Source: Metabacillus rhizolycopersici
Lineage (GTDB): Bacteria > Bacillota > Bacilli > Bacillales > Bacillaceae
Assembly: GCF_020075705.1 (NCBI RefSeq)
Contig: NZ_JAIQUM010000076.1
Coordinates: 1 to 22,845 of the forward strand
Reading direction: 5' to 3'
Length of the DNA stretch: 22,845 nt
The position numbers were made by a program, and so were the translations under genes. The notes under the pieces were generated by a model. It saw only the letters and a program-made list of their open reading frames with translations, was not told where the DNA came from and searched no databases. Below, piece by piece: positions 1-7,643 of the stretch (positions are counted from its first letter, which is position 1; every line of letters starts with the position of its first letter).

Positions 1-19
1 AAAGTCCATGTAATGAGAA

Positions 20-62
20 AAAGAAGCTAATCACCTACTATATATAGGTGACTAACTTCTTT
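20..62. terminator. Long hairpin upstream of tyrS
   Basis: The arms 20-37 and 45-62 pair over 18 positions with two mismatches around a 7-nt loop, with A residues on the left and a T-rich right edge. This looks like the terminator of a gene outside the window, possibly bidirectional. A second small hairpin (91-98 with 102-109, perfect 8 bp) follows before the tyrS ribosome binding site. No T-box consensus is visible in these 174 bases. Confidence 0.5.
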
Positions 63-174
63 TCGTTATATATATATTGATAAAATGCACATTACTTTCT
101 CAAAGTAATCACTTTTTCAGTGGCCTCCTTTTTTGGGATGTGGTTTTTTTATATTTATTTTAGGAGGAATTAAC

Positions 175-1422
175 ATGAGTCGGTTATTAATAGAACAATT
201 AAATGAGGAACAATTAGCAGAAGTAAAGAGACAAATGGCTATTTACAGCCAAGGCACACAAGAAATCATTCCTACAGAAGAATTAGCAGCAAAGGTAGCA
301 AAATCAGTTCTTAAAAATCAGCCATTAAAAATTAAACTAGGATTAGATCCATCAGCACCAGATGTTCATCTTGGTCATACTGTCGTACTGAATAAGCTTA
401 GACAGTTTCAAGAAAATGGTCACACGATCCAACTGTTAATAGGTGACTTTACGGGAAAAATTGGAGACCCGACAGGAAAATCAGTTGCTAGAAAACAATT
501 AACGGATGAAGAAGTCAAGCACAATGCCAAAACATACTTCGAACAATTTGCAAAGGTTATAGATATGGATAAAGTGGAACTCCATTATAACTCTGAGTGG
601 TTATCTCAATTAAGTTTTGAGGATGTGATTAACTTAGCTGGAAAAATAACGGTAGCAAGACTTTTAGAAAGGGATGATTTCGAGGAACGCATAGCCTTTA
701 GGAAACCTATATCTCTACATGAATTTTTCTATCCTTTAATGCAAGGATATGATTCTGTTGTATTAGAAAGTGACATTGAACTTGGTGGAACAGATCAGCA
801 TTTCAACATTTTAATGGGACGCCATTTTCAAGAGAAATTTGCTAAAGAAAAACAAGTTGCTATCCTGATGCCTTTATTAGAAGGACTTGATGGTGTAGAT
901 AAGATGTCTAAATCAAAGAAAAACTACATTGGTATTGATGAAAGTCCACAAGAAATGTACGGAAAAGCGATGTCTATTCCAGATGAACTAATGAATAAAT
1001 ACTTCGAATTAGTAACAGATTTTACGCCTGAACAAATTGAAACGATTAAAGATCAAATCAAAACAGCTGTACTGCATCCAAGAGATGCGAAAATGCTACT
1101 TGGTAAGACCATTGTAAGAATGTACCATGGAACAGAAGCAGCAGAAAAAGCAGAACAGCATTTTATCTCCATCTTCCAAAAAGGACTTATGCCCGATGTG
1201 ATTCCAGTGATTAACTGGAAAGGAAAAACCGAAATAACAATAATAGACTTACTTATAGATTTAAAACTTTTTAATTCCAAGGGTGAAGCTCGTAGAATGA
1301 TTGAGAATAGGGGCGTTAAGATAAATGGAAACAAGGTGGAAGATACTGAATTACAAATCACTATAACGAATAATTTAATTGTACAAGTTGGTAAACGTAA
1401 ATATCTAAAAATAAAGCTATAA
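175..1422 (+). CDS. tyrS: Tyrosyl-tRNA synthetase, TyrZ type
   Basis: This cytoplasmic class I aminoacyl-tRNA synthetase charges tRNA-Tyr with tyrosine using ATP. The 415-residue protein has the HIGH-class motif as HLGH (65-68, in [11 protein letters not shown]) and the KMSKS loop at 243-247, and ends in an S4-like RNA-binding domain (about 350-415, with [20 protein letters not shown]). The sequence is of the TyrZ subgroup (about 413 residues in Bacillus subtilis) rather than the main B. subtilis TyrS. I chose the ATG at 175 because AGGAGG (162-167) lies at good spacing; an in-frame ATG at 133 would add 14 residues not typical of the family and has no ribosome binding site. It is a single-gene unit closed by a terminator. 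All key motifs are present, so it should be functional, perhaps as a second, accessory enzyme. Confidence 0.96.
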   Translation: MSRLLIEQLNEEQLAEVKRQMAIYSQGTQEIIPTEELAAKVAKSVLKNQPLKIKLGLDPSAPDVHLGHTVVLNKLRQFQENGHTIQLLIGDFTGKIGDPTGKSVARKQLTDEEVKHNAKTYFEQFAKVIDMDKVELHYNSEWLSQLSFEDVINLAGKITVARLLERDDFEERIAFRKPISLHEFFYPLMQGYDSVVLESDIELGGTDQHFNILMGRHFQEKFAKEKQVAILMPLLEGLDGVDKMSKSKKNYIGIDESPQEMYGKAMSIPDELMNKYFELVTDFTPEQIETIKDQIKTAVLHPRDAKMLLGKTIVRMYHGTEAAEKAEQHFISIFQKGLMPDVIPVINWKGKTEITIIDLLIDLKLFNSKGEARRMIENRGVKINGNKVEDTELQITITNNLIVQVGKRKYLKIKL

Positions 1423-1430
1423 ATAGGATG

Positions 1431-1459
1431 AAGGTGCAACTCACAGTTGTACCTTTTTT
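1431..1459 (+). terminator. Rho-independent terminator of tyrS
   Basis: A 10-bp stem (1431-1440 with 1446-1455, one G-U pair), a 5-nt loop and a run of six T (1454-1459) lie 9 bases after the tyrS stop codon. Confidence 0.85.
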
Positions 1460-1529
1460 AAACCTTATGTTGAAGTAACAGGAGCGTTAGCATCATAAGA
1501 AATTGTGGTTAAGTATTAATCTTTTATAT

Positions 1530-1680
1530 TAGGGTGTTAAGCAATCGGGCGCTTGTGCGGCCGATCCTAGGTCGTATCATATAGCGGGTGGGAGATTCCC
1601 GTCGAGTAAGAACTAGCCATTCGCTCGTAGCGAGTCTTGGAGGACTAAAGGTGAACACATATAAGGTGCTCACCTTTTGC
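1530..1680 (+). other. Group II intron-like 5' RNA block (remnant)
   Basis: A visibly more GC-rich stretch than its surroundings that opens with GGGTGTTAAG, contains GGTGGGAGATTCCCG and a GAGTAAGAACTAGCC segment, a 7-bp hairpin (about 1619-1635) and a 12-bp hairpin (1647-1658 with 1666-1677, one wobble). The order of a GGTG..AGTCCC-like stem, a GTAAG-type segment and an AGCC segment resembles domain I near the 5' end of bacterial group II introns, including class C, which favour sites 3' of terminators; the tyrS terminator is 70 bases upstream. No reverse transcriptase and no domain V are present here, so at most this is a remnant. An unrelated structured RNA is the alternative. Confidence 0.4.
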
Positions 1681-1925
1681 AACAATGTGGAAATAGACGA
1701 TAACCTATAGAATACTTATTGCTTATGCTAAAGATGACATTCTTAACAAAGATGTTAACCTATGGTTCGTTTTTCTAATTAAGAATGTAGCTTTAATGAC
1801 TAAAGTTATTAAGGCTGAGAACAAGCTAATAAGATTATTCAAGATATATCCCTCCACATTGAATTTTAGTGTTAGAAGATAACACTATAGTTATTATTAG
1901 TGTGAGAACAAAAATTATTCAGTGT
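1681..1925. other. Intergenic stretch without a gene
   Basis: AT-rich, with no ORF that has a ribosome binding site. The only structure seen is a perfect 8-bp hairpin (1867-1874 with 1880-1887), without a T tract on either side that would make it a convincing terminator. Confidence 0.5.
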
Positions 1926-2200
1926 TTAATTATTGTCGCTTGTGTTCTTTATCTTACAGAGGATTATCTTCCTTAGAACCAGTCCAAATAGTATACCAAT
2001 TGTCACGTAAAGTAAGGGTAACCATATTGGCCCCAACAATACATTTTTTATTTTGAACGTCGAGGAGGAGATCACTCCAACTGTAACAAAATATGCAGAA
2101 AATACGAACGGCATAAATATAAAAGGCGATTTTTCTTCAGGACCATCTCTATAAGCGTCCCACATTGCAAAAAAATAAAGACAAGGATAAAACATTAACC
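1926..2200 (-). pseudogene. C-terminal fragment of a small membrane protein
   Basis: The minus-strand ORF gives about 89 residues from MFYPCLYFFAMWDAYRDG. It contains two clear hydrophobic segments (about 25-45, SPFIFMPFVFSAYFVTVG, and 55-78, LLGPIWLPLLYVTIGILFG) and ends in a basic tail. The FFAMWDAYRDG / VLLGPIWLPLL pattern is like the C-terminal half of uncharacterised Bacillus multi-pass membrane proteins. There is no ribosome binding site before the first Met, and upstream of it (plus coordinates above about 2200) the sequence instead codes on the other strand for an ArsR-type regulator. The N-terminal part has therefore been lost at a junction near 2200. The function is unknown. Confidence 0.5.
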
Positions 2201-2203
2201 ATA

Positions 2204-2332
2204 TTGACGCATCATTTAAAACCTTTATTAGATTGTAGATTGCTTTCTGTTCGTAAAGAAGGAACCTTCCGTTACTATCGTTTACAGCGTCAAGTCCTTG
2301 AGCAATACGCTCCCACCTTACTTCAGGAATGA
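2204..2332 (+). pseudogene. C-terminal fragment of an ArsR-family regulator
   Basis: One plus-strand frame reads LTHHLKPLLDCRLLSVRKEG followed by TFRYYRL, about 18 more residues and a TGA at 2330-2332. This is the recognition helix and beta-wing of an ArsR/SmtB winged helix (consensus S-HHLK-L---GLV---R-G----Y-L). The first half of the domain is missing; upstream, the same DNA is the coding strand of the truncated membrane protein on the minus strand. A GGGAG site and ATG at 2348 follow with a 20-codon ORF (2348-2410), perhaps the stub of the next gene of the original operon. Too short for the automatic ORF length cut, but the family resemblance is good. Confidence 0.6.
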
Positions 2333-2482
2333 AGTAGGGAGATCATTATGTTTCATATTTCGATATTTATAGAAATACTGAATAAACAAAAAGGAAAATT
2401 ATACAAATAATATTATCAAAGTAATCCTGCCGAAAAGGATCATCAATTAAATTGACTTATGAATATACGAGGAGGAGATATC

Positions 2483-3260
2483 ATGGATAATGTAAGTTTT
2501 TCGTTTAGACGAAAAAGTAGCATTGGTGACTGTGGGGCGAGTCGTGGCATTGGAAGAGCACTAGCTGAAGGGCTGGCGATGGCTGGTGCAGATGTAATTC
2601 TGGTGGCACAATCAAAAAATGAAATTGAACAAGGCGCTTAAGTAATTTCCGAGATAACTGGCCGTCGTACTCTTGCGTTGACAAGTGACGTAACCAATAA
2701 AGATTCAATTGACGATATGATAAATCAAGCTATCAGTGAATTTGGACATATTGATATTTTAGTGAATAATGCCGGCACTACTCTTAATCATACAGCAATC
2801 AATGTGACAGAAGAAGAATGGGATAAGGTATTTGATCTTAACCTAAAGTCTGTCTTTTTTGTCGCACAAGCAGTAGGCAAGCATATGATTGAAAGAGGGT
2901 ATGGTCGTATAGTCAAATATGGCATCAGTAGCATCGGTACTTACAACTACGAATATGACAGCATACGGTCCAAGTAAGGCAGGGGTAGTCCATTTAACAA
3001 AACAAATGGCAAGTGGATGGGCAAAAAAAGGCATTACAGTGAATATAGTTAGTCCAGCCTTCGTTAAGACTGATTTAACTAAAAGAATATTTGAAAATGA
3101 AGAAGTTTCAAGAAATATTTTAAATAAAACTCCACTGGGGAGATTTGGAGAACTACATGACTTGATAGCTCCGGTTGTGTTTTTTGTTTCAGAGGGAGCT
3201 AGCTATATCACAGAACAGAATTTACTTATCGACGGTGGGAGATCCATCTATTCCAATTAA
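2483..3260 (+). pseudogene. Short-chain dehydrogenase (SDR), multiply inactivated
   Basis: A classical SDR of the gluconate 5-dehydrogenase / KduD-like group, starting at ATG 2483 behind AGGAGGAG. Recognisable pieces in order are the Rossmann glycine motif (GASRGIGRALAEGLAMAGAD), DILVNNAG, an ASVASVLTTTNMTAYGPSKAG active-site region with Tyr-x-x-x-Lys, and the VSPAFVKTDL loop. Lesions: between about 2508 and 2535 two small insertions (1 base, then 2) leave a scrambled stretch where DEKVALVT is readable only in the neighbouring frame; TAA at 2639-2641 replaces a sense codon; one extra A at about 2914-2917 shifts the frame. The second piece reads from 2678 in the original frame and the last piece from 2919 in another. 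No full-length enzyme can be made. Confidence 0.9.
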
Positions 3261-3319
3261 ATTGTCATTCAAAAGTCTATTCATAATATGTTCATCAAGT
3301 TTTAGTGCAAAAACAGAGA

Positions 3320-3374
3320 AAAAAATACTTCAAAATATCTAATGTTGTATCGATTATATTTTGAAGTATTTTTT
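3320..3374 (+). terminator. Terminator after the SDR pseudogene
   Basis: A perfect 19-bp stem (3320-3338 with 3356-3374) around a 17-nt loop, with A residues before and T residues after, so it could work in both directions. Confidence 0.75.
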
Positions 3375-3469
3375 AAAATAAATTAGAGTGAATATTCAAA
3401 ATGATATATCATTTTATTTTTAACTGAGTGGTTGGATTACTATTCAAAAATATAATAATTTGGAGGTTG

Positions 3470-3919
3470 ATGTTGTTGAAACGTTTAGAAGAATTAAAAA
3501 AGATGATGACTGGAGAGGTGCCTGGACCACCAATAGCCCAATTACTAGGGATAGAAATAATAGAGTTGGAAAAAGGAATGGCTGTATTGGAAATGGAAGC
3601 CTCAGAAAAGTTACATAATCCAATGGGAACACTTCATGGAGGCGTACTATGTGATTTATCTGATTTATCTATGGGTTATGCTTTCTTCAGTACGCTGGCT
3701 GACGATGAACTATTTACCACAGTAGAAATTAAGTTAAATTTTCTTAAACCTATTTGGGAAGGTAAACTTCGGGCTGAAAGTAAAATTATAAAAAAAGGGG
3801 GTTCAATTGGCTTAGTTGAATGTCATGTATATGATAAAAAAAGAAGTCTTGTTGCTCATTCCACAAGCACATGTATGATCTTAAAAGGAAATGATGAGAG
3901 TAAACGGATTAAGTTATAA
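3470..3919 (+). CDS. PaaI-type hotdog-fold thioesterase
   Basis: A small acyl-CoA thioesterase-like protein of the PaaI group (149 residues from this start). The sequence shows HNPMGTLHGGVLCDLSDLSMG, in which HGG and the following Asp/Ser-rich helix correspond to the hotdog helix and catalytic region, then TTVEIKLNFLKPIWEG (second strand pair) and a C-terminal strand with AHSTSTCMI. Family members hydrolyse aromatic or medium-chain acyl-CoAs; the substrate here cannot be told. The start is uncertain: GGAGG (3462-3466) is only 3 bases from ATG 3470, and the in-frame TTG codons at 3473 and 3476 have better spacing. The upstream codons from 3428 lack a ribosome binding site. It stands alone between the SDR and Old Yellow Enzyme remnants, so it may be a survivor of a fatty or aromatic acid degradation cluster. 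Confidence 0.85.
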   Translation: MLLKRLEELKKMMTGEVPGPPIAQLLGIEIIELEKGMAVLEMEASEKLHNPMGTLHGGVLCDLSDLSMGYAFFSTLADDELFTTVEIKLNFLKPIWEGKLRAESKIIKKGGSIGLVECHVYDKKRSLVAHSTSTCMILKGNDESKRIKL

Positions 3920-4034
3920 TAAACCTAAAATCCGCTCTATTATAAATTTGAAAATTGCGTTTCTATTTAATTAGGATTTATTTCAAAAATAACATAAGTG
4001 GATCTTTGAGTACTAAAATTAAGGAGGATTTCCA

Positions 4035-4100
4035 TTGAAAGATATAAATATGTTCATGCCTTTTTCATATAAAGATCTGAAATTTAAAAATCGTATATAG
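4035..4100 (+). pseudogene. N-terminal stub of an Old Yellow Enzyme family gene
   Basis: A perfect AAGGAGG (4021-4027) precedes TTG at 4035, opening a 21-residue reading frame, FMPFSYKDLKFKNRI at its end, then TAG. MF-PF--KDL--KNRI is the hallmark N-terminus of NADH:flavin oxidoreductases (Old Yellow Enzyme, normally followed by V-M-A-P-M). The rest of the enzyme is missing. A different frame directly downstream (4100-4204) stays open for 34 residues with protein-like composition (VTHEIHLMGIYPFKLELVK) but I do not recognise it. Confidence 0.6.
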
Positions 4101-4204
4101 ATCAAATTGTTACACACGAAATTCATCTTATGGGCATTTATCCATTTAAGCTAGAATTAGTAAAGGTGCCTGTAAATTCTGATTTATTATTTACAGAAAT
4201 ATAG

Positions 4205-4548
4205 TATGTTATTTTTAGATTTCAAATTAAACAACTTTATTGTTTCGAAGTATTCTCTAAATTAAAGTTACCATTATAGCAGAATTTCTTTCATTTTGAT
4301 TAAACTTTTTCTGGAAATTTAATCTAATCCAATTTTCGGACACAAAACATTATAAATTATTAGTTAAATAGACTGATATTTCTTTCTATCTTTTGTGTTG
4401 TAAAGGTTTTCAAAAAATGTTTAGAATTTAACATAATAAAATAAGTGATTTTATACTTTTGCAGACTGCATTAACTAAAATTCTGAGTACATGTTCTTTA
4501 CAAATAAAACGAGGCACAAATTACATGCCTATAAATTTACAAATTGAA
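4205..4548. other. AT-rich gap without a gene
   Basis: No ORF with a ribosome binding site and no strong hairpin. A stretch at about 4402-4416 (TGTAAAGGTTTTCA) is close to a CcpA cre site but lacks the central CG, so it is not called. Confidence 0.4.
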
Positions 4549-4562
4549 TGGAGGAACAATAA

Positions 4563-5537
4563 ATGTCAAGAATTCCGTCAATACTTCAGAATTTGCGTAT
4601 CCCTGTAATCGGATCACCGTTATTTATTATTAGTAATCCTAAGCTAGTGATAGAGCAATGTAAGGCAGGGATCGTTGGATCAATGCCAGCACTGAATGCT
4701 AGACCCGCATCCTTACTTGATGAATGGTTGGCAGAAATCACAGAGGAGCTCACAGCTTATAACGCAAAAAATCCAGATCGTCCAGCTGCACCATTTGCTA
4801 TTAATCAAATTGTCCACAAGTCAAATGAACGGTTAGAACACGACATGGAATTGTGTGTGAAGTACAAAGTTCCCATTATTATTTCGTCCTTAGGTGCCCG
4901 TGAGGAGATATTTGACATAGCACATAGCTACGGAGGAATTGTTCTGCACGACGTAATCAATAACACTTTCGCGCACAAGGCAATCGACAAAGGTGCAGAT
5001 GGCTTAATTGCAGTTGCGGCAGGAGCTGGCGGTCATGCTGGTGTGAAGAGCCCTTTTGCTTTCATTCAAGAAATCCGACAGTGGTTCGACGGTTCGCTTG
5101 TTTTGTCCGGATCGATTGCTACGGGAGGTGCAATCCTGGCTGCCCAAGCGATGGGGGCTGATTTTGCATATATTGGCTCACCGTTCATTGCAACGCATGA
5201 AGCCTGTGCCTCTGAAGAGTATAAGCAAGCAATCGTTGATTGTACGTCTGATGATATTGTTTATAGCAGTCTTTTCACTGGTGTACATGGAAATTATCTG
5301 AAACCATCAATTCGAGCAGCAGGATTGGATCCTGACAATCTTCCTGAAAGTGATCCATCCAAGATGAATTTTGGAGAAGAGGTCGTCAAGCCATGGAAGG
5401 ATATTTGGGGAAGCGGTCAAGGCATTGGTGCTATTAAAGAGGTTACTAGTGCAGCAGAATTTGTAGACAAACTTTATAAAGAATATTTTGAAGCAAGAGA
5501 CAGTCTAATCATTCGTAGTGTAGTTAGAAAGATCTGA
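4563..5537 (+). CDS. Nitronate monooxygenase / 2-nitropropane dioxygenase-like flavoprotein
   Basis: A 324-residue FMN-dependent TIM-barrel enzyme of the nitronate monooxygenase family, which oxidises alkyl nitronates such as propionate 3-nitronate to carbonyl compounds and nitrite. Visible motifs are the N-terminal IPVIGSPLFIISNPKLV, the GAGGHAG loop with the family's catalytic His at 158, and the phosphate-binding SGSIATGGAILAAQAMGADF followed by YIGSPFIATHEA. Length and motif order are normal. The ATG at 4563 follows TGGAGGAAC at proper spacing. It is monocistronic, facing the convergent SDR gene and sharing a bidirectional terminator with it. Some family members with this motif pattern are annotated as enoyl reductases, so the substrate remains open. 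Confidence 0.9.
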   Translation: MSRIPSILQNLRIPVIGSPLFIISNPKLVIEQCKAGIVGSMPALNARPASLLDEWLAEITEELTAYNAKNPDRPAAPFAINQIVHKSNERLEHDMELCVKYKVPIIISSLGAREEIFDIAHSYGGIVLHDVINNTFAHKAIDKGADGLIAVAAGAGGHAGVKSPFAFIQEIRQWFDGSLVLSGSIATGGAILAAQAMGADFAYIGSPFIATHEACASEEYKQAIVDCTSDDIVYSSLFTGVHGNYLKPSIRAAGLDPDNLPESDPSKMNFGEEVVKPWKDIWGSGQGIGAIKEVTSAAEFVDKLYKEYFEARDSLIIRSVVRKI

Positions 5538-5605
5538 ATCAAAAAAATCGTCCTATTCTTACATTTTATAGCCTTAACATGAATAGAAGCACAGTGGTTT
5601 TAGAG

Positions 5606-5706
5606 TGACCCAATAAAATGAGACAAGGAAAAAACACCTCATGAGTCGTATTAGTTATCTAAACGATTTTGGAGGTGTTTTTTCTAAGTCTCATTTAAAT
5701 GGGTCA
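5606..5706. repeat. 101-bp palindromic (MITE-like) element with bidirectional terminator
   Basis: The arms 5606-5640 and 5672-5706 are near-perfect inverted repeats of 35 bases, beginning TGACCCA and ending TGGGTCA, with only a few mismatches in the middle. The inner part (AAAAAACACCTC at 5629-5640, GAGGTGTTTTTT at 5672-5683) is a bidirectional intrinsic terminator for the two convergent genes. The outer TGACCC..AATGAGAC sequence resembles the end of a transposable element, so a miniature element or a fused pair of IS ends is likely. I cannot identify the parent. Confidence 0.6.
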
Positions 5707-5752
5707 GTTCAGATAATCGATTTTATTTTTTCATTTTAGATTTTTACTTGTA

Positions 5753-6691
5753 TTAGGATGACATCCATTGCCCGCCGTTCACATGAAGTGTTTGCCCGGT
5801 CACAAAACGTGAATCATTGGAGGCGAGATAAACAAAGGTAGGAGCAACTTCAAATGGCTGACCTTGACGCTGCATTGGATTATCCGCTAGTGTAACTTCA
5901 TCCGCAGAGAAACTTGACGGGATAAGTGGAGTCCAAATCCGTCCAGGAGCAATGGCGTTTACCCGGATACCTTTATCTATTAAACTATTTGCCAATGCAC
6001 GGGTGAAACCAATGTTAGCCCCTTTAGTCGCTGTGTAATCTATCAATTGTTTATTCCCATCATATGTCACAACAGAAGATGTATTAATGATGGAGCTGCC
6101 TGCTTTTAAGTAAGGAAGCGCTGCTCGGGTGGTGTAAAAATGAGAGTAGATGTTTACTTTAAAGGTGTCATCGAACTGTTCATCCGTAATATCAAGTAGG
6201 CTCAATTGCTGAAATTGAATACCGACGTGGTTACATAGAACATCGAGTTGCCCAAATTTTTGAATAGTTTCTTCTACTATGTTGATACATTGCTTTTTTT
6301 CTCTTAAGTCACCCGGTAATAATAAACAGTTTTGTCCTAGTTCCTCAATTCTCATCTTTGTTCTATTCGCATCCTCGTGTTCATCTAAATATGCAATAGC
6401 AACATTTGCACCTTCTTTAGCAAAAGCAATGGCTGCTGCTGCACCCATTCCGCTGTCACCACCTGTGATGAGTGCGACTTTTCCTAAAAGCTTTCCGCTT
6501 CCTCTATAATTCGGATTTTCAATGATTGGCCTTGGAACCATCAATTTTTCTACACCTGGCTGGCGAAGCTGACGTTGTTCTGGAACAGTGATTGGAACAT
6601 CTTCGTATCTCGTTATTTTTCCATAATTGGGATACATCGGATAACCTTGTCCATCTGTGTTTTTTTGATATTTTTGATGATCTTGTGACAT
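5753..6691 (-). CDS. SDR family oxidoreductase, general-stress (YhdF/YdaD-like) type
   Basis: A 312-residue NAD(P)-dependent short-chain dehydrogenase with the roughly 70-residue N-terminal extension typical of the Bacillus stress SDRs (tyrosine- and proline-rich, [12 protein letters not shown]; then [16 protein letters not shown]). The nucleotide-binding motif is TGGDSGMG (76-83). The usual NNAG reads NHVG (154-157). The active-site Ser is in NTSSV (about 203-207), with Tyr219 and Lys223 in YTATK, and the C-terminus has [12 protein letters not shown]. The start is ATG at 6691, eight codons inside the longest ORF, because AGGAGGAC lies just before it. Members of this group are often under sigma-B, but I see no convincing sigma-B promoter. 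The physiological substrate is unknown; such proteins are often named glucose 1-dehydrogenase-like. Confidence 0.92.
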   Translation of the reverse strand: MSQDHQKYQKNTDGQGYPMYPNYGKITRYEDVPITVPEQRQLRQPGVEKLMVPRPIIENPNYRGSGKLLGKVALITGGDSGMGAAAAIAFAKEGANVAIAYLDEHEDANRTKMRIEELGQNCLLLPGDLREKKQCINIVEETIQKFGQLDVLCNHVGIQFQQLSLLDITDEQFDDTFKVNIYSHFYTTRAALPYLKAGSSIINTSSVVTYDGNKQLIDYTATKGANIGFTRALANSLIDKGIRVNAIAPGRIWTPLIPSSFSADEVTLADNPMQRQGQPFEVAPTFVYLASNDSRFVTGQTLHVNGGQWMSS

Positions 6692-6775
6692 AGTTGTCCT
6701 CCTCAAAATAACCATTTTCCGGTTACTTTATGTCACATAGGCTAATAAAGTGCATGGCCATAGTCAATTGTCTAG

Positions 6776-6859
6776 ATGTCTAAACTATTGATGGTACAGG
6801 CTCAATACTTTAAAAAGTTGAATAAAGTGAAAGAAAAAGTGAAAGCTCTAGGGAGGTAA
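6776..6859 (+). CDS. Possible 27-residue peptide ORF
   Basis: ATG 6776 opens a short Lys-rich frame (MSKLLMVQAQYFKKLNKV..) that ends at TAA 6857-6859, exactly overlapping the GGGAGG ribosome binding site of the next small gene. There is no good ribosome binding site of its own. It may be a leader or chance; the only support is the overlap with the downstream translation signal. Confidence 0.2.
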   Translation: MSKLLMVQAQYFKKLNKVKEKVKALGR

Positions 6860-6863
6860 TAAC

Positions 6864-7031
6864 TTGTATGACTATAATCCAGAAATAAGGTTATTGTTAG
6901 TAGATCATTCTGATGAAAAGGTAGAAATGTTGTACGATTCTAATCCAAATACTTGGCAAATGCCCTTAATAGGACCTAGACCACCATATTATTGTCATCC
7001 ACGATATGAGCAGTATTATCCTATTATCTAG
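6864..7031 (+). CDS. Small Tyr/Pro-rich protein (55 aa), unknown function
   Basis: TTG 6864 lies 7 bases after GGGAGG and starts a 55-residue frame, MYDYNPEIRLLLVDHSDEKV at its start and PRPPYYCHPRYEQYYPII at its end. The acidic N-terminal half and the Tyr/Pro/Cys-rich tail resemble small spore-coat or exosporium-associated peptides in composition only; I do not recognise a family. It has no signal peptide or membrane segment. The gene stands divergent to the SDR gene with about 170 bases between the starts. Confidence 0.5.
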   Translation: MYDYNPEIRLLLVDHSDEKVEMLYDSNPNTWQMPLIGPRPPYYCHPRYEQYYPII

Positions 7032-7129
7032 TCGTATCCTTTTTGGTAGCATTTGATTTATTATTTTCGGCTGAGTAGGAAACTAATGCTTAGTGAATTA
7101 AGGGCGCTTTAATTAGTGCGAAATGTTCC

Positions 7130-7540
7130 TGGCTCAAATGAAATGTGGTCACACAATTTCGGTAAAGGTCAGGCAGTTTTAGATTTCTAAAACTGGAAGG
7201 GTTATGTCGAGGAGTCAAATGAGGAGGTAGCTCTCTGAAAGGCTCCCCCTGCGTCGAATAGCACTTGATTTAGTAAGAATGATATTTGTTATAAGCTCGG
7301 TGAAAAGGTGTGAGAATTTACCGTAACAGTTTAATCTGACGAAAGCCTACCGGGGTGGTGTAAATCATGTGCTTGAGTTGAATGAACATGGTGAGAATGT
7401 TATACACCCTATAATAACAGAAGGGTAAACTGACGAATTTCCGAATGTACAGGTCTAAACTGGCAATACATAGAAATGTGTTATCAAGGGAGTTAACTTC
7501 AATATGCAGGTTGATAAATTTTTCGGTATTCGAAGCATTT
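7130..7540 (+). other. Structured non-coding block, possible group II intron remnant
   Basis: About 400 bases, less AT-rich than the neighbours, with frequent stops in all frames and several pairings: a perfect 10-bp hairpin at 7174-7183/7186-7195, a GC-rich patch near 7225-7260, and GAAAGCC..GGGGTGG near 7340-7360. Segments such as CTTGAGTTGAATGAACATGG and the run from about 7440 to 7480 (ACTGACGAATTTCC..CAGGTCTAAACTGG) are reminiscent of the pre-ORF RNA (domains I-III) of bacterial group II introns. No reverse transcriptase, start GUGYG or domain V is visible. The assignment is by resemblance and needs a covariance search. Confidence 0.33.
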
Positions 7541-7643
7541 AATATTATTGTGATAATGGGTCTATAAGGTTTTTATATGATATATTTATTTTAACAATTT
7601 AAGGAATTTATTTTCTAATTCAATCTAGGAAAGAAGTGTTTTT

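Noticed and set aside
1..174. T-box leader for tyrS
   Set aside because: Bacillus tyrZ genes can carry a T-box, but the AGGGTGGNACCGCG core is absent and only simple hairpins are visible in the available upstream bases.
4402..4416. CcpA cre-like site
   Set aside because: The invariant central CG is replaced by GG and it lies about 150 bases from the next start, so support is too weak.
5056..5301. Alternative 81-aa ORF within the nitronate monooxygenase gene
   Set aside because: Overlaps the FMN-binding part of a complete, well-conserved enzyme in another frame and has no translation signal.
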